From the NCBI GenBank assembly GCA_016938515.1, contig JAFGUM010000339.1:1-11569 (forward strand): DNA of 11,569 nucleotides. Direction: 5' to 3'. Positions 1-5,573 of the stretch are shown here, in pieces. Position 1 is the first letter of the stretch; each line of letters starts with the position of its first letter. A program made the translations under genes and the position numbers. A model generated the notes under the pieces. That model saw only the letters and a program-made list of their open reading frames with translations, made no database searches and was not told where the DNA came from. The stretch is from Spirochaetales bacterium (GTDB lineage Bacteria > Spirochaetota > Spirochaetia > Treponematales > UBA12059).

Positions 1-582
1 ATGCCGGAAAGCCTGGCAGAGAGCATGCTATTTGGCACGCTGAAAGGCGCGTTCACCGACGCGGTAGAGTCTAAAGGAGTGTTTGAATCAGCCCTGGGCG
101 GTACCGTGTTTCTCGATGAGATAGGGGAGCTTTCGCTTGCCCTCCAGGCAAAGTTCCTGCGAACGCTTGAAACGAGGTCCGGCTCGCGCGTAGGTTCGGT
201 AGATCAGACCGCCTACGACGTGCGCATCGTATCAGCGACTAACGCCGCGCTATTCGAGAACAGGAACAGGTTCAGACCCGAGCTGATACACCGTATCGAT
301 ACGCTTCTGCTCGAAATGCCGGCGTTACGTAACCATAAGGACGATATTCCGCTATTGGTAGCATCATTCATGGAGGAGTTCTCACCACACAAAAAGCTGG
401 ATCCAGCGGTGCTGCCGATGCTGCTATCCTGGGATTGGCCCGGCAACGTCAGGGAACTGAGAAACGTCATCCTGCGGGCGTCGGTGTTGTCTGGAGACAG
501 GACAAACGTACTGGCAGAGGATATCGAGCTGGACATGCTCAAGCACGGACGCGCTCCGGCGGGGGACAGCGTCAGTAAATAG
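1..582 (+). CDS. Sigma-54 activator AAA+ ATPase, C-terminal part, no HTH domain (5' truncated)
   Basis: This is the C-terminal two thirds of a bacterial enhancer-binding protein ATPase, which uses ATP hydrolysis to open sigma-54 RNA polymerase promoters. The ATG at base 1 is almost certainly an internal codon: family members continue upstream with the Walker A part, which lies outside the window. Visible in order (numbered from base 1): sigma-54 contact loop GAFTDA at 16-21 (usual form GAFTGA, so Gly to Asp at position five), Walker B GGTVFLDE at 33-40, sensor I SATN at 78-81, arginine-finger region [10 protein letters not shown] at 91-100, and sensor [10 protein letters not shown] at 146-153. 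Only about 40 residues follow, ending without a Fis-type helix-turn-helix, so it probably acts without specific enhancer binding, like FlgR or FleT-type activators. The last 11 bases overlap the end of the convergent gene. Family assignment is certain; target genes are unknown. Confidence 0.93.
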   Translation: MPESLAESMLFGTLKGAFTDAVESKGVFESALGGTVFLDEIGELSLALQAKFLRTLETRSGSRVGSVDQTAYDVRIVSATNAALFENRNRFRPELIHRIDTLLLEMPALRNHKDDIPLLVASFMEEFSPHKKLDPAVLPMLLSWDWPGNVRELRNVILRASVLSGDRTNVLAEDIELDMLKHGRAPAGDSVSK

Positions 583-1039
583 GGCGAACAGACACTACGT
601 CCAGGTATATATCCCGTGAGCCGTCGGGAGAGACGCCCATCCGCGCGTTCCTGGCGATTACCACGGTTCGTCGACCCGATGCCCCATCCAGGAAATCGCG
701 GTACACTTCGCCCTGGAAGCCAAGATATACCCGATGCAGAACGACTTTGGATGAACCAACCCATTCGCCTTCCAGAAATTCGCACAGCGCCTCGTAGGGT
801 GCGTCGCTCGTTATTATCGGCCTCGACAACGTACCAAACAGCAACAGCGCCGTATCGCCGTCAAAGATCCTGGTCAGAGCGCTCTCGTCTCCACTCGCGG
901 CCATGCCCGCCAGCTGGGAAATGCCAATGTTCAGGTCTATGCGCCCGACAAAGGTATCGTCACCCAGGGGCGCTCCCTGGGCTACAGCCACGGAGCCCAG
1001 GAGAATGGCAGCGGCGATCGTGAACAACAGTCTTTTCAT
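572..1039 (-). CDS. Small exported protein of unknown function
   Basis: A 155-residue protein with a classical signal peptide: MKRLL, then a hydrophobic stretch rich in Ala, Ile and Leu to about residue 20, with a likely signal peptidase I site after AVA or AVAQG. It is therefore expected in the periplasm or outside. The mature part has no motif I recognise; it contains one Cys, alternates short helix-like and strand-like stretches, and ends DVVSVRPIY. The ATG at 1039 was chosen because a strong ribosome binding site (TGGAGGT, four bases before the ATG) precedes it and the signal peptide begins there; two in-frame upstream ATGs (1078 and 1051) would add a polar extension before the signal peptide. 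It lies 44 bp downstream of the methyltransferase gene on the same strand with no clear promoter between, so co-transcription is likely. Its 3' end overlaps the convergent sigma-54 activator by 11 bp. Confidence 0.75.
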   Translation of the reverse strand: MKRLLFTIAAAILLGSVAVAQGAPLGDDTFVGRIDLNIGISQLAGMAASGDESALTRIFDGDTALLLFGTLSRPIITSDAPYEALCEFLEGEWVGSSKVVLHRVYLGFQGEVYRDFLDGASGRRTVVIARNARMGVSPDGSRDIYLDVVSVRPIY

Positions 1040-1083
1040 CTGTACCTCCATCGGATCGCCATGGTAATGGCTCACCACACAGC

Positions 1084-1827
1084 CTACTCCCGACTGGGGC
1101 CGTGGTCAAGAAGCGAAGGATACAAAGAACCCAGCTTCACTACTATGGACACAAACCGGGCCAGCTCTTCTTCTGTCAGCGCGGCTCTGGCGGCAACGCT
1201 GCGCAGGAATACCTCCGCCTCCGGCCTTCCGGCAAGCTTGTAGAAACCAGCCGACTGGAGCGTGTCGGCCATCTCGGTGGCCGCCCTGTCCAGCTGCTCC
1301 CGCGGCGCTGGAATTTTTACGGGCAAGCCTCCCGTACCACCCACCAGCGCCTTGCGTACCTCCCAGCAGGCTATCTGGACGGCGTGAGACAGATTGAGCG
1401 ATGGGAACAGCGCGGAGGAACCTATTCCCACCGCTTCATCACAGAGAGCCAGCTCCTCAGCCGACAAGCCGTCGCGCTCATTCCCGAATACCAACGCGAC
1501 CGCCGCCTCGCCGCGTGCCGGCAGCGCGGCGGCAAACGAGACGACGTCAAGAGGTTCCTTGCGTCGCTGCCCCCTGCGCCTCGTAAAACCCGCCACCATA
1601 GAGAACGGGGCGAGCGCTGAAGCCAGCGTATCGGTTCGGGTGGCGGCCGCGTACAGGTCGTAAGCCTGGAGCGCGTGCGTCCTCACCACGGTCTCGTCAA
1701 AGGCGGGACACGCGGCGAGCACGAGACGCGTCAGGCCCATGGCCTTCATGGCCCTGCACGAAGCGCCTACGTTCATGGCTCCTTCAACTCGGCACAGCAC
1801 TACAGCTACGTTACCAGCATCATCCAC
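1084..1827 (-). CDS. trmJ: TrmJ/SpoU-family RNA 2'-O-methyltransferase
   Basis: A SPOUT-class (trefoil-knot) RNA methyltransferase that transfers a methyl group from S-adenosylmethionine to a ribose 2'-OH, most likely in tRNA as for TrmJ. The three SpoU motifs are present: N-VGASCR at 19-25 (motif 1), ALVFGNERDGLS at 111-122 (motif 2) and FPSLNLSHAVQI at 141-152 (motif 3), followed by an approximately 80-residue helical C-terminal extension typical of TrmJ. I chose the GTG at 1827 as start: GGAGG lies eight bases upstream, it gives 247 residues with the usual short N-terminus before the first strand (E. coli TrmJ has about the same length), and it lies inside the transcript predicted from the promoter at 1888-1916. 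The ATG at 1941 would lie upstream of that promoter and would overlap the divergent SDR gene. Family is certain; the exact target nucleotide is inference. Confidence 0.88.
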   Translation of the reverse strand: MDDAGNVAVVLCRVEGAMNVGASCRAMKAMGLTRLVLAACPAFDETVVRTHALQAYDLYAAATRTDTLASALAPFSMVAGFTRRRGQRRKEPLDVVSFAAALPARGEAAVALVFGNERDGLSAEELALCDEAVGIGSSALFPSLNLSHAVQIACWEVRKALVGGTGGLPVKIPAPREQLDRAATEMADTLQSAGFYKLAGRPEAEVFLRSVAARAALTEEELARFVSIVVKLGSLYPSLLDHGPSRE

Positions 1828-1887
1828 GGCACCAGCCTCCGCATCGCGTCCCTCATATTCATCGGGTATACGCGTTCCAGAGAAGCG

Positions 1888-1916
1888 AATATAGTAGATA
1901 CTCGTATGCCTCACAA
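1888..1916 (-). promoter_or_regulatory. Sigma-70 promoter for the trmJ-like gene
   Basis: On the minus strand TTGTGA (1916-1911) and TATATT (1893-1888) are separated by exactly 17 bp. The predicted start is near 1881, giving a leader of about 54 bases before the GTG at 1827. On the plus strand the same TATA core reads TATAGT (1890-1895) and could be the -10 of the divergent SDR gene, so the two promoters may share bases. Confidence 0.6.
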
Positions 1917-2661
1917 CAGCCCGCACACAGCCGCTCACCATGCTTTTTCACAGGCGCTCGTCGTAGGTGGTACCGGCGGCATAGGGTTCAGCGTAGCCTC
2001 GGCCCTGTCAGCGCGCGTAGCTCGGCTCGTCGTTCACGGTCGATCTCCTGAAAAGTTGGCCACAAGGCGGGTGGAACTGGGCATGGGCGGCGCGGAAATC
2101 ACGACGCTGTGCGACGAACTGAGTCAAGGTACGCCTTCAGACGAGCTTCTCGACGCGGCCAGGGCGAGCGATATACTCGTCATGGCCTACGGCCCATTCG
2201 TACAGAAGCCGCTGGCAGACACGACGGCTGAGGAATGGCGTTCCACCGCTCTCGCCTGCCTGGCGCTTCCCGGCATCGTCGCGTCAGCGGCTGCGATGGC
2301 CATGGCGGAACGTGGCTTTGGCAGGATACTGCTATTCGGCGGAACGAGAACCGATGCCATCCGCGGCTTCAAGTCCAACGCGGCGTACGCGTCTGCCAAG
2401 ACCGGTATCGGCGTTATAGCCAAGTCCATCGCCGTTGAGTTCGGCGGGAGGGGCGTTTCGTGCGCTGTCCTGTGCCCTGGCTTCGTAGATACCGAGTATC
2501 TCACCGACACCATGAGGTCGGCCCTGTCCAGCGCTTCACCGCGCGGCTCTCTCATACCAGCCTCCGAGATAGCGGATCTGGCTCTCTACCTTGTCTCCGG
2601 GGGAATGGATCTGGCAAACGGGGCGGTTCTGGTAGCGGACGGGGGTTTGTACGCGCTATGA
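1906..2661 (+). CDS. Short-chain dehydrogenase/reductase (FabG-like fold)
   Basis: A 251-residue NAD(P)-dependent SDR oxidoreductase with a Rossmann fold. Visible: nucleotide loop GGTGGIG at 21-27 after a hydrophobic strand, HGRSPEK at 44-50 after the second strand (a basic residue here often goes with NADPH), catalytic Tyr161 and Lys165 in YASAK, PGFVDTEY at 191-198, and the C-terminal SGGMDLANGAVLVADGG characteristic of FabG-type enzymes. Oddities: the usual NNAG is VMAYG (92-96), and the catalytic Ser expected about 13 residues before the Tyr is absent; Thr147 or Thr149 may replace it. The substrate cannot be read from sequence. The start at ATG 1906 is the only reasonable in-frame choice, but no ribosome binding site precedes it; a TATAGT at 1890-1895 would give a leader of only a few bases. 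It is divergent from trmJ. Confidence 0.85.
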   Translation: MPHNSPHTAAHHAFSQALVVGGTGGIGFSVASALSARVARLVVHGRSPEKLATRRVELGMGGAEITTLCDELSQGTPSDELLDAARASDILVMAYGPFVQKPLADTTAEEWRSTALACLALPGIVASAAAMAMAERGFGRILLFGGTRTDAIRGFKSNAAYASAKTGIGVIAKSIAVEFGGRGVSCAVLCPGFVDTEYLTDTMRSALSSASPRGSLIPASEIADLALYLVSGGMDLANGAVLVADGGLYAL

Positions 2662-2726
2662 CGCATAAAATTTTTCAATGACTCTTTCAAAACCGACACA
2701 AATAGCCGAAAATAACGTCGATGAGG

Positions 2727-2745
2727 CTGGAATTCTGGATTCCAG
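2727..2745. repeat. 7-bp perfect inverted repeat with 5-base loop
   Basis: CTGGAAT and ATTCCAG flank TCTGG. It sits 65 bp after the SDR stop and 25 bp before the -35 box of the STAS operon. No T-run follows (the next bases are GTTTAAAAAG), so it is a poor intrinsic terminator; an operator for the downstream promoter is equally possible. No function can be assigned. The rest of the 194-bp gap is AT-rich with nothing else recognisable apart from the promoter. Confidence 0.35.
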
Positions 2746-2770
2746 GTTTAAAAAGACCGCATATATGGAT

Positions 2771-2799
2771 TTGACAAGCCATTGACGACAGCCTATGAT
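2771..2799 (+). promoter_or_regulatory. Near-consensus sigma-70 promoter of the STAS-YbjN-PspA operon
   Basis: TTGACA at 2771-2776 and TATGAT at 2794-2799 are separated by 17 bp, an 11 of 12 match to the housekeeping consensus with ideal spacing. Transcription should start near 2806, about 50 bases before the STAS gene ATG at 2856. This suggests the PspA operon has substantial basal sigma-70 expression instead of, or in addition to, the sigma-54 control known for E. coli psp; no sigma-54 type GG-N10-GC element was found here by eye. Confidence 0.8.
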
Positions 2800-2855
2800 G
2801 ATCTTAGAATCGATGGCTAGTAAACTGAAAGACCTCACGACGGAAGAGGAGTACC

Positions 2856-3407
2856 ATGCCAAATAACGATATCGTTCCTGGCTTTGACGATGAGAAGGAC
2901 GATAGCCTTAAAATCCGACTTCAGAAAATTGATCACGTAGAAAACTGTCTCGCGCTCTTCCTGACGGGCTACATCGACACCTACAACTCGAATTTCTTTC
3001 AGAAACGCGTCGGCAAGGCTATCGACAGTGGTTTTTCCCGTCTGATTTTCAACTGCGGGGGCCTTAACTACGTTTCTTCCACCGGTATAGGCTCATTTAC
3101 GGCTTTCCTCAAAGCGGTAAAGCCACGCGGTGGTGACATCGTGCTGCTGGAAATACAGCCAAAGGTCTACGAAGTGTTCCAGCTTCTGGGTTTCTCCCAG
3201 TTCTTCAACATCAAGGACAACATCGAAGAGGCTACCGCCTACTTCAACCAGGGCTCTCAAGTCAGCTCGCAAACCGTGTTTCCGAAAATCTTTTCGTGCC
3301 CGATCTGTACCAAAAAGCTCAAAGCCGCCAAACCGGGCCGGTTCCGCTGTTCAGAGTGCAAGACCATACTGGCTATAGACAACTCCGGCCAGGTTTTCCT
3401 GGGGTGA
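2856..3407 (+). CDS. STAS-domain protein (anti-anti-sigma type) with C-terminal zinc ribbon
   Basis: A 183-residue cytoplasmic protein. Residues about 18-130 form a STAS domain of the anti-sigma-factor-antagonist type: LALFLTGYIDTYN is the first strand region and LNYVSSTGIGSF at 70-81 matches the conserved loop (usual form DSSGLG) whose Ser is phosphorylated in SpoIIAA/RsbV proteins; Ser74 or Ser75 is the candidate. Residues 146-183 hold a separate zinc ribbon: Cys148-x2-Cys151, then Cys165-x2-Cys168, with a hydrophobic tail. AGGAG lies four bases before the ATG, after a strong promoter. It is the first gene of an apparent four-gene operon leading to PspA. By family knowledge it should bind a partner-switching kinase or anti-sigma factor, or another regulatory protein; no such partner is encoded in the window. 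The zinc ribbon could mediate protein or nucleic acid contact (inference). Confidence 0.88.
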   Translation: MPNNDIVPGFDDEKDDSLKIRLQKIDHVENCLALFLTGYIDTYNSNFFQKRVGKAIDSGFSRLIFNCGGLNYVSSTGIGSFTAFLKAVKPRGGDIVLLEIQPKVYEVFQLLGFSQFFNIKDNIEEATAYFNQGSQVSSQTVFPKIFSCPICTKKLKAAKPGRFRCSECKTILAIDNSGQVFLG

Positions 3408-3456
3408 TCCAGCCTTGGAACCGCAGTTACATACCATTTCCTGAGAGGAGGAACTG

Positions 3457-3840
3457 ATGGCAGGAATGACCAAGGTAGAATCGTACCTCATCGATCTTGA
3501 CATATCGTACCAGGAAGTTTCACCGAGCGCGTTTTTTATAGAGGATGCGTCCAAAGGGCTCCCCGGTATCACGATTACCCTGGACGACCCCATAGTCGTC
3601 ATCAGGGCACGGGTGATGCCCGCGCCAGCGTCAAAGCGCTGCGAGCTTTTTGAGCAGCTGCTCCGCCTCAACGGCTCCGACATGATACACGGCGCTTACG
3701 GACTCGACGGCGATGACGTCGTGCTGATCGACACGCTTGAATACGGCACGATGGACAAGACTGAGTTCGAGGCTTCCCTCGATTCAATTGGCCTGGCCCT
3801 GGCCAGACATTACAACGACCTCGGCTCGTTCCGGGGCTGA
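3457..3840 (+). CDS. YbjN-family (secretion-chaperone-like fold) small protein
   Basis: A 127-residue acidic cytoplasmic protein resembling the YbjN family, which shares a fold with type III secretion chaperones. Typical features are KVESYLIDLDISYQEV at the start, the strand DDPIVVIRARVM in the middle (43-54), LFEQLLRLNG (64-73), HGAYGLDGDDVVLIDTLEY (78-96) and a final helix with LALARHYNDL. No catalytic motif is visible. GGAGG lies five bases before the ATG at 3457; an ATG three codons later is less likely. It is 49 bp after the STAS gene and 19 bp before pspA, so operon membership is strong. Such proteins are commonly encoded next to pspA and are presumed to partner it or help regulate it, but their molecular role is not established; the partner role here is inference from position. 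Confidence 0.78.
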   Translation: MAGMTKVESYLIDLDISYQEVSPSAFFIEDASKGLPGITITLDDPIVVIRARVMPAPASKRCELFEQLLRLNGSDMIHGAYGLDGDDVVLIDTLEYGTMDKTEFEASLDSIGLALARHYNDLGSFRG

Positions 3841-3859
3841 TAACAGGAGGCTATCGACC

Positions 3860-4567
3860 ATGGGAATATTCGACAGGCTCAAGACGGTTCTGTCATCCAA
3901 CATAAACGACATGATCAGCAAGGCGGAGAATCCCGAAAAGATGCTCAACCAGCTTGTCGTGGACATGAACCAGCAGATGATAGAGTCAAAAAAGGCCGTC
4001 GCCATGGCGATCGCCGATGAAAAGAAAATTGAGCGGGAACTTCTGGAACAAAAGAGGATAGCCGACGACTGGGAGCGCAAAGCCGTTATAGCCGTCAAGG
4101 CAGCCCGGGACGATCTCGCAAAAGAAGCGTTGCTGCGCAAGCAGGAAGCCGAGACGTACTACCTGCAGCTCAAGCCCCAGTGGGAAGCACAGAAAGCCTC
4201 GGTAGACAAGCTAAAGGATACACTCAGGCAGCTTCAGAACAAGATTGACGAGGCTTCGCGCAAGAAAAACATCCTCGTAGCAAGGGCGAAGCGGGCAGAA
4301 GCACAGGCAAAAATACAGAAGACCCTCGCGAGCGTCTCGGGAAATACGAGCGCCTTTGATACGTTTGACCGCATGGCGAAAAAAGTGGACGAGCTCGAGG
4401 CACGCGCCGACGCGCAGGCAGAACTCGCGGATCTCTCCGCATCATCATCGCTTGAAAAAGAATTTGCGCAGCTTGAATCGTCGGGTGGCGGAGCGGATTT
4501 GCTGCTCGAGGAACTGAAGCGCAAAATGATAGGCGATGGCTCAGCGGAACCAGCCGGTCAGGCGTAG
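3860..4567 (+). CDS. pspA: PspA/IM30 (ESCRT-III-like) membrane-stress protein
   Basis: A 235-residue PspA/Vipp1 family protein, a peripheral inner-membrane protein that oligomerises on damaged or stressed membranes and helps keep the proton gradient. Visible: the N-terminal amphipathic segment beginning MGIFDRL, the NPEKML motif at 24-29, a long Lys/Glu/Ala-rich coiled coil from about 25 to 155, the AFDTFDRMAKKVDELEARAD segment at 165-184, and a short C-terminal helix (LLLEELKRKM, 214-223). Length fits the family. The ATG at 3860 follows AGGAGG by nine bases and gives the canonical N-terminus; longer readings lack support. It is preceded 19 bp upstream by the YbjN-like gene and followed three bases after its stop by the winged-helix regulator, implying translational coupling. 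Family is certain; the stress cue is unknown. Confidence 0.95.
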   Translation: MGIFDRLKTVLSSNINDMISKAENPEKMLNQLVVDMNQQMIESKKAVAMAIADEKKIERELLEQKRIADDWERKAVIAVKAARDDLAKEALLRKQEAETYYLQLKPQWEAQKASVDKLKDTLRQLQNKIDEASRKKNILVARAKRAEAQAKIQKTLASVSGNTSAFDTFDRMAKKVDELEARADAQAELADLSASSSLEKEFAQLESSGGGADLLLEELKRKMIGDGSAEPAGQA

Positions 4568-4570
4568 CGC

Positions 4571-5251
4571 GTGCGCGTCCTCTTCGTGGGCAACGAGGAG
4601 GAATACGCCAGGAAGATACAGCACGGGGAGAACGATACGTCGTTCTCCCTTTTTTTTACGGATTCGTGCGCCATCTCAACAGCGCGGCCAGACCCGCTGA
4701 ACGTCAACGGCTACGATGCCGTACTGATTCCAGCACTCTGCTTTGTTTCTCTGCCTTCCTGTCCGGTAGGAAGCCCGGTCATTGCTACCGGCCCCGGATC
4801 CCTGGCAGAAGCCTGCTTCGAGGCCGGCTGCCACGACTACATACGGGAACCCTGGACCACGGCAGAACTCGACGCGAGAGTAAGAGCCGCGTCCAACAAG
4901 GAGCTTCGGCTATCTGACGGTCGAGTCGTAATCCGGGGCAACAAGGTGTACGGGCCGTCTGGGTCGGCGTGTCTATCTGGCGACAGTAAGCGTGTCTTGG
5001 CGCTGCTGGCCGCAAACACTGGCAAGCAGATAAGCAGGGACAGCCTGTACGCCGTTATTGGCACCGAGCCGCTTGATGGCAGATCCATGGACATGAGAAT
5101 AGCCCGGCTCAGAACGCTGCTCCGAGGCGTGGGAGCCCCGGATGTAGCTGAAAGACTGCGCTGTGAACACGGCTCGTATACACTCGTGGCAGCAAGTAGC
5201 GAAAGAGGCATGATAGCCCCTGAAGGCCAGGATGACGGCAGGCGCAACTGA
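4571..5251 (+). CDS. OmpR/PhoB-type winged-helix regulator with degenerate receiver domain
   Basis: A 226-residue probable transcription factor. Residues 1-107 have the shape of a response-regulator receiver (MRVLFVG first strand, GYDAVLIPA third strand, PVIAT fourth strand, AGCHDYIREPWTTAEL at the end), but the phosphorylation chemistry is gone: no acidic pair after the first strand, Pro54 where the phosphoacceptor Asp should be, and Glu93 in place of the conserved Lys. Residues about 133-206 are an OmpR/PhoB winged helix (LSGDSKRVLALLA, ISRDSLYAVIG, SMDMRIARLRTLLR, HGSYTL). The start is the GTG at 4571, three bases after the pspA stop; no own ribosome binding site is clear, so it depends on coupling. 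It probably regulates the pspA operon or related envelope genes without phosphorylation (inference). The C-terminal tail of about 20 residues is polar. Confidence 0.82.
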   Translation: MRVLFVGNEEEYARKIQHGENDTSFSLFFTDSCAISTARPDPLNVNGYDAVLIPALCFVSLPSCPVGSPVIATGPGSLAEACFEAGCHDYIREPWTTAELDARVRAASNKELRLSDGRVVIRGNKVYGPSGSACLSGDSKRVLALLAANTGKQISRDSLYAVIGTEPLDGRSMDMRIARLRTLLRGVGAPDVAERLRCEHGSYTLVAASSERGMIAPEGQDDGRRN

Positions 5252-5301
5252 AGTTGGTGTTATTGTGGAAAACCTGTTCATACTTTGTGTCACAACTTCA
5301 G
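5248..5301. repeat. 9-bp perfect inverted repeat across the end of the winged-helix gene
   Basis: CTGAAGTTG (5248-5256, overlapping the TGA stop at 5249-5251) is the exact reverse complement of CAACTTCAG (5293-5301), with a 36-base loop. A smaller palindrome, TTGTGTCACAA (5285-5295), lies inside the right side. No T-run follows, so this is not a standard terminator, though a long-loop hairpin could still form at the operon end. Confidence 0.35.
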
Positions 5302-5484
5302 GCAAGGCCAACAAACGTATAAAAAACCGCACAGCGCTGCATACTTTCGCGCCAGTTTTATCACCACAAAAATAATTGCTTTCAAAATAACAAGTTATAG
5401 CCAGGAATATAGAAATACAGCACTTGGCATCCCAAGGAAGCTCCAAAACGTCGAAATTGTTAACGTACACTTTCAATTGAGAAC

Positions 5485-5504
5485 TGTGGACAACCTGTGG
5501 ATTA
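5485..5504 (+). promoter_or_regulatory. Pair of DnaA-box-like sites, 11 bp apart, same orientation
   Basis: TGTGGACAA and TGTGGATTA begin at 5485 and 5496, one helical turn apart, each one mismatch from TGTGGATAA. They lie 33 bp upstream of the -35 box at 5538. DnaA binding could regulate the downstream operon, titrate DnaA, or belong to an origin; none of the usual origin neighbours (dnaA, dnaN, gyrB, rpmH) are in the window. Confidence 0.4.
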
Positions 5505-5537
5505 CTAGTTAACGACCCGATCGGGAACGCATTCGGC

Positions 5538-5566
5538 TTGTCAAGCAGCATGGCGCATGCTACAGT
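5538..5566 (+). promoter_or_regulatory. Sigma-70 promoter with extended -10, predicting a leaderless mRNA
   Basis: TTGTCA (5538-5543), 17-bp spacer, TACAGT (5561-5566), with TG one base before the -10 (TGCTACAGT). Seven bases (TTTGACG) separate the -10 from the ATG at 5574, so the expected first transcribed base is at or next to the start codon. No ribosome binding site precedes that ATG, consistent with leaderless translation. Confidence 0.6.
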
Positions 5567-5573
5567 TTTGACG

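Larger units (their letters stand above)
5252..5573. other. AT-richer non-coding region with DnaA-box-like repeats
   Basis: About 320 bases without a believable gene between the PspA operon and the membrane-protein operon; clearly more AT-rich than its flanks, especially 5316-5420. It holds three plus-strand 9-mers one mismatch from the DnaA box TGTGGATAA: TGTGGAAAA (5264-5272), TGTGGACAA (5485-5493) and TGTGGATTA (5496-5504). The first two are part of a 14-base direct repeat TGTGGA(A/C)AACCTGT at 5264-5277 and 5485-5498. Two GTTAACG copies (5459-5465 and 5508-5514) bracket the second cluster. The right end is the promoter of the next operon. A weak reading frame of 75 codons across 5285-5512 has no start signal and no protein-like composition. 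Confidence 0.6.

Noticed and set aside
213..785. Minus-strand open frame of 190 codons under the sigma-54 activator
   Set aside because: It is antisense to a conserved AAA+ domain and overlaps the exported protein in another frame; composition is Ser/Arg-rich as expected of a shadow frame.
5248..5301. Intrinsic terminator after the winged-helix gene
   Set aside because: The stem is 9 bp with a 36-base loop and no downstream T-run, so it was listed only as an inverted repeat.
5285..5512. Possible 75-codon gene in the intergenic region
   Set aside because: It has a TTG start without ribosome binding site, no hydrophobic or domain pattern, and coincides with repeats of the regulatory region.
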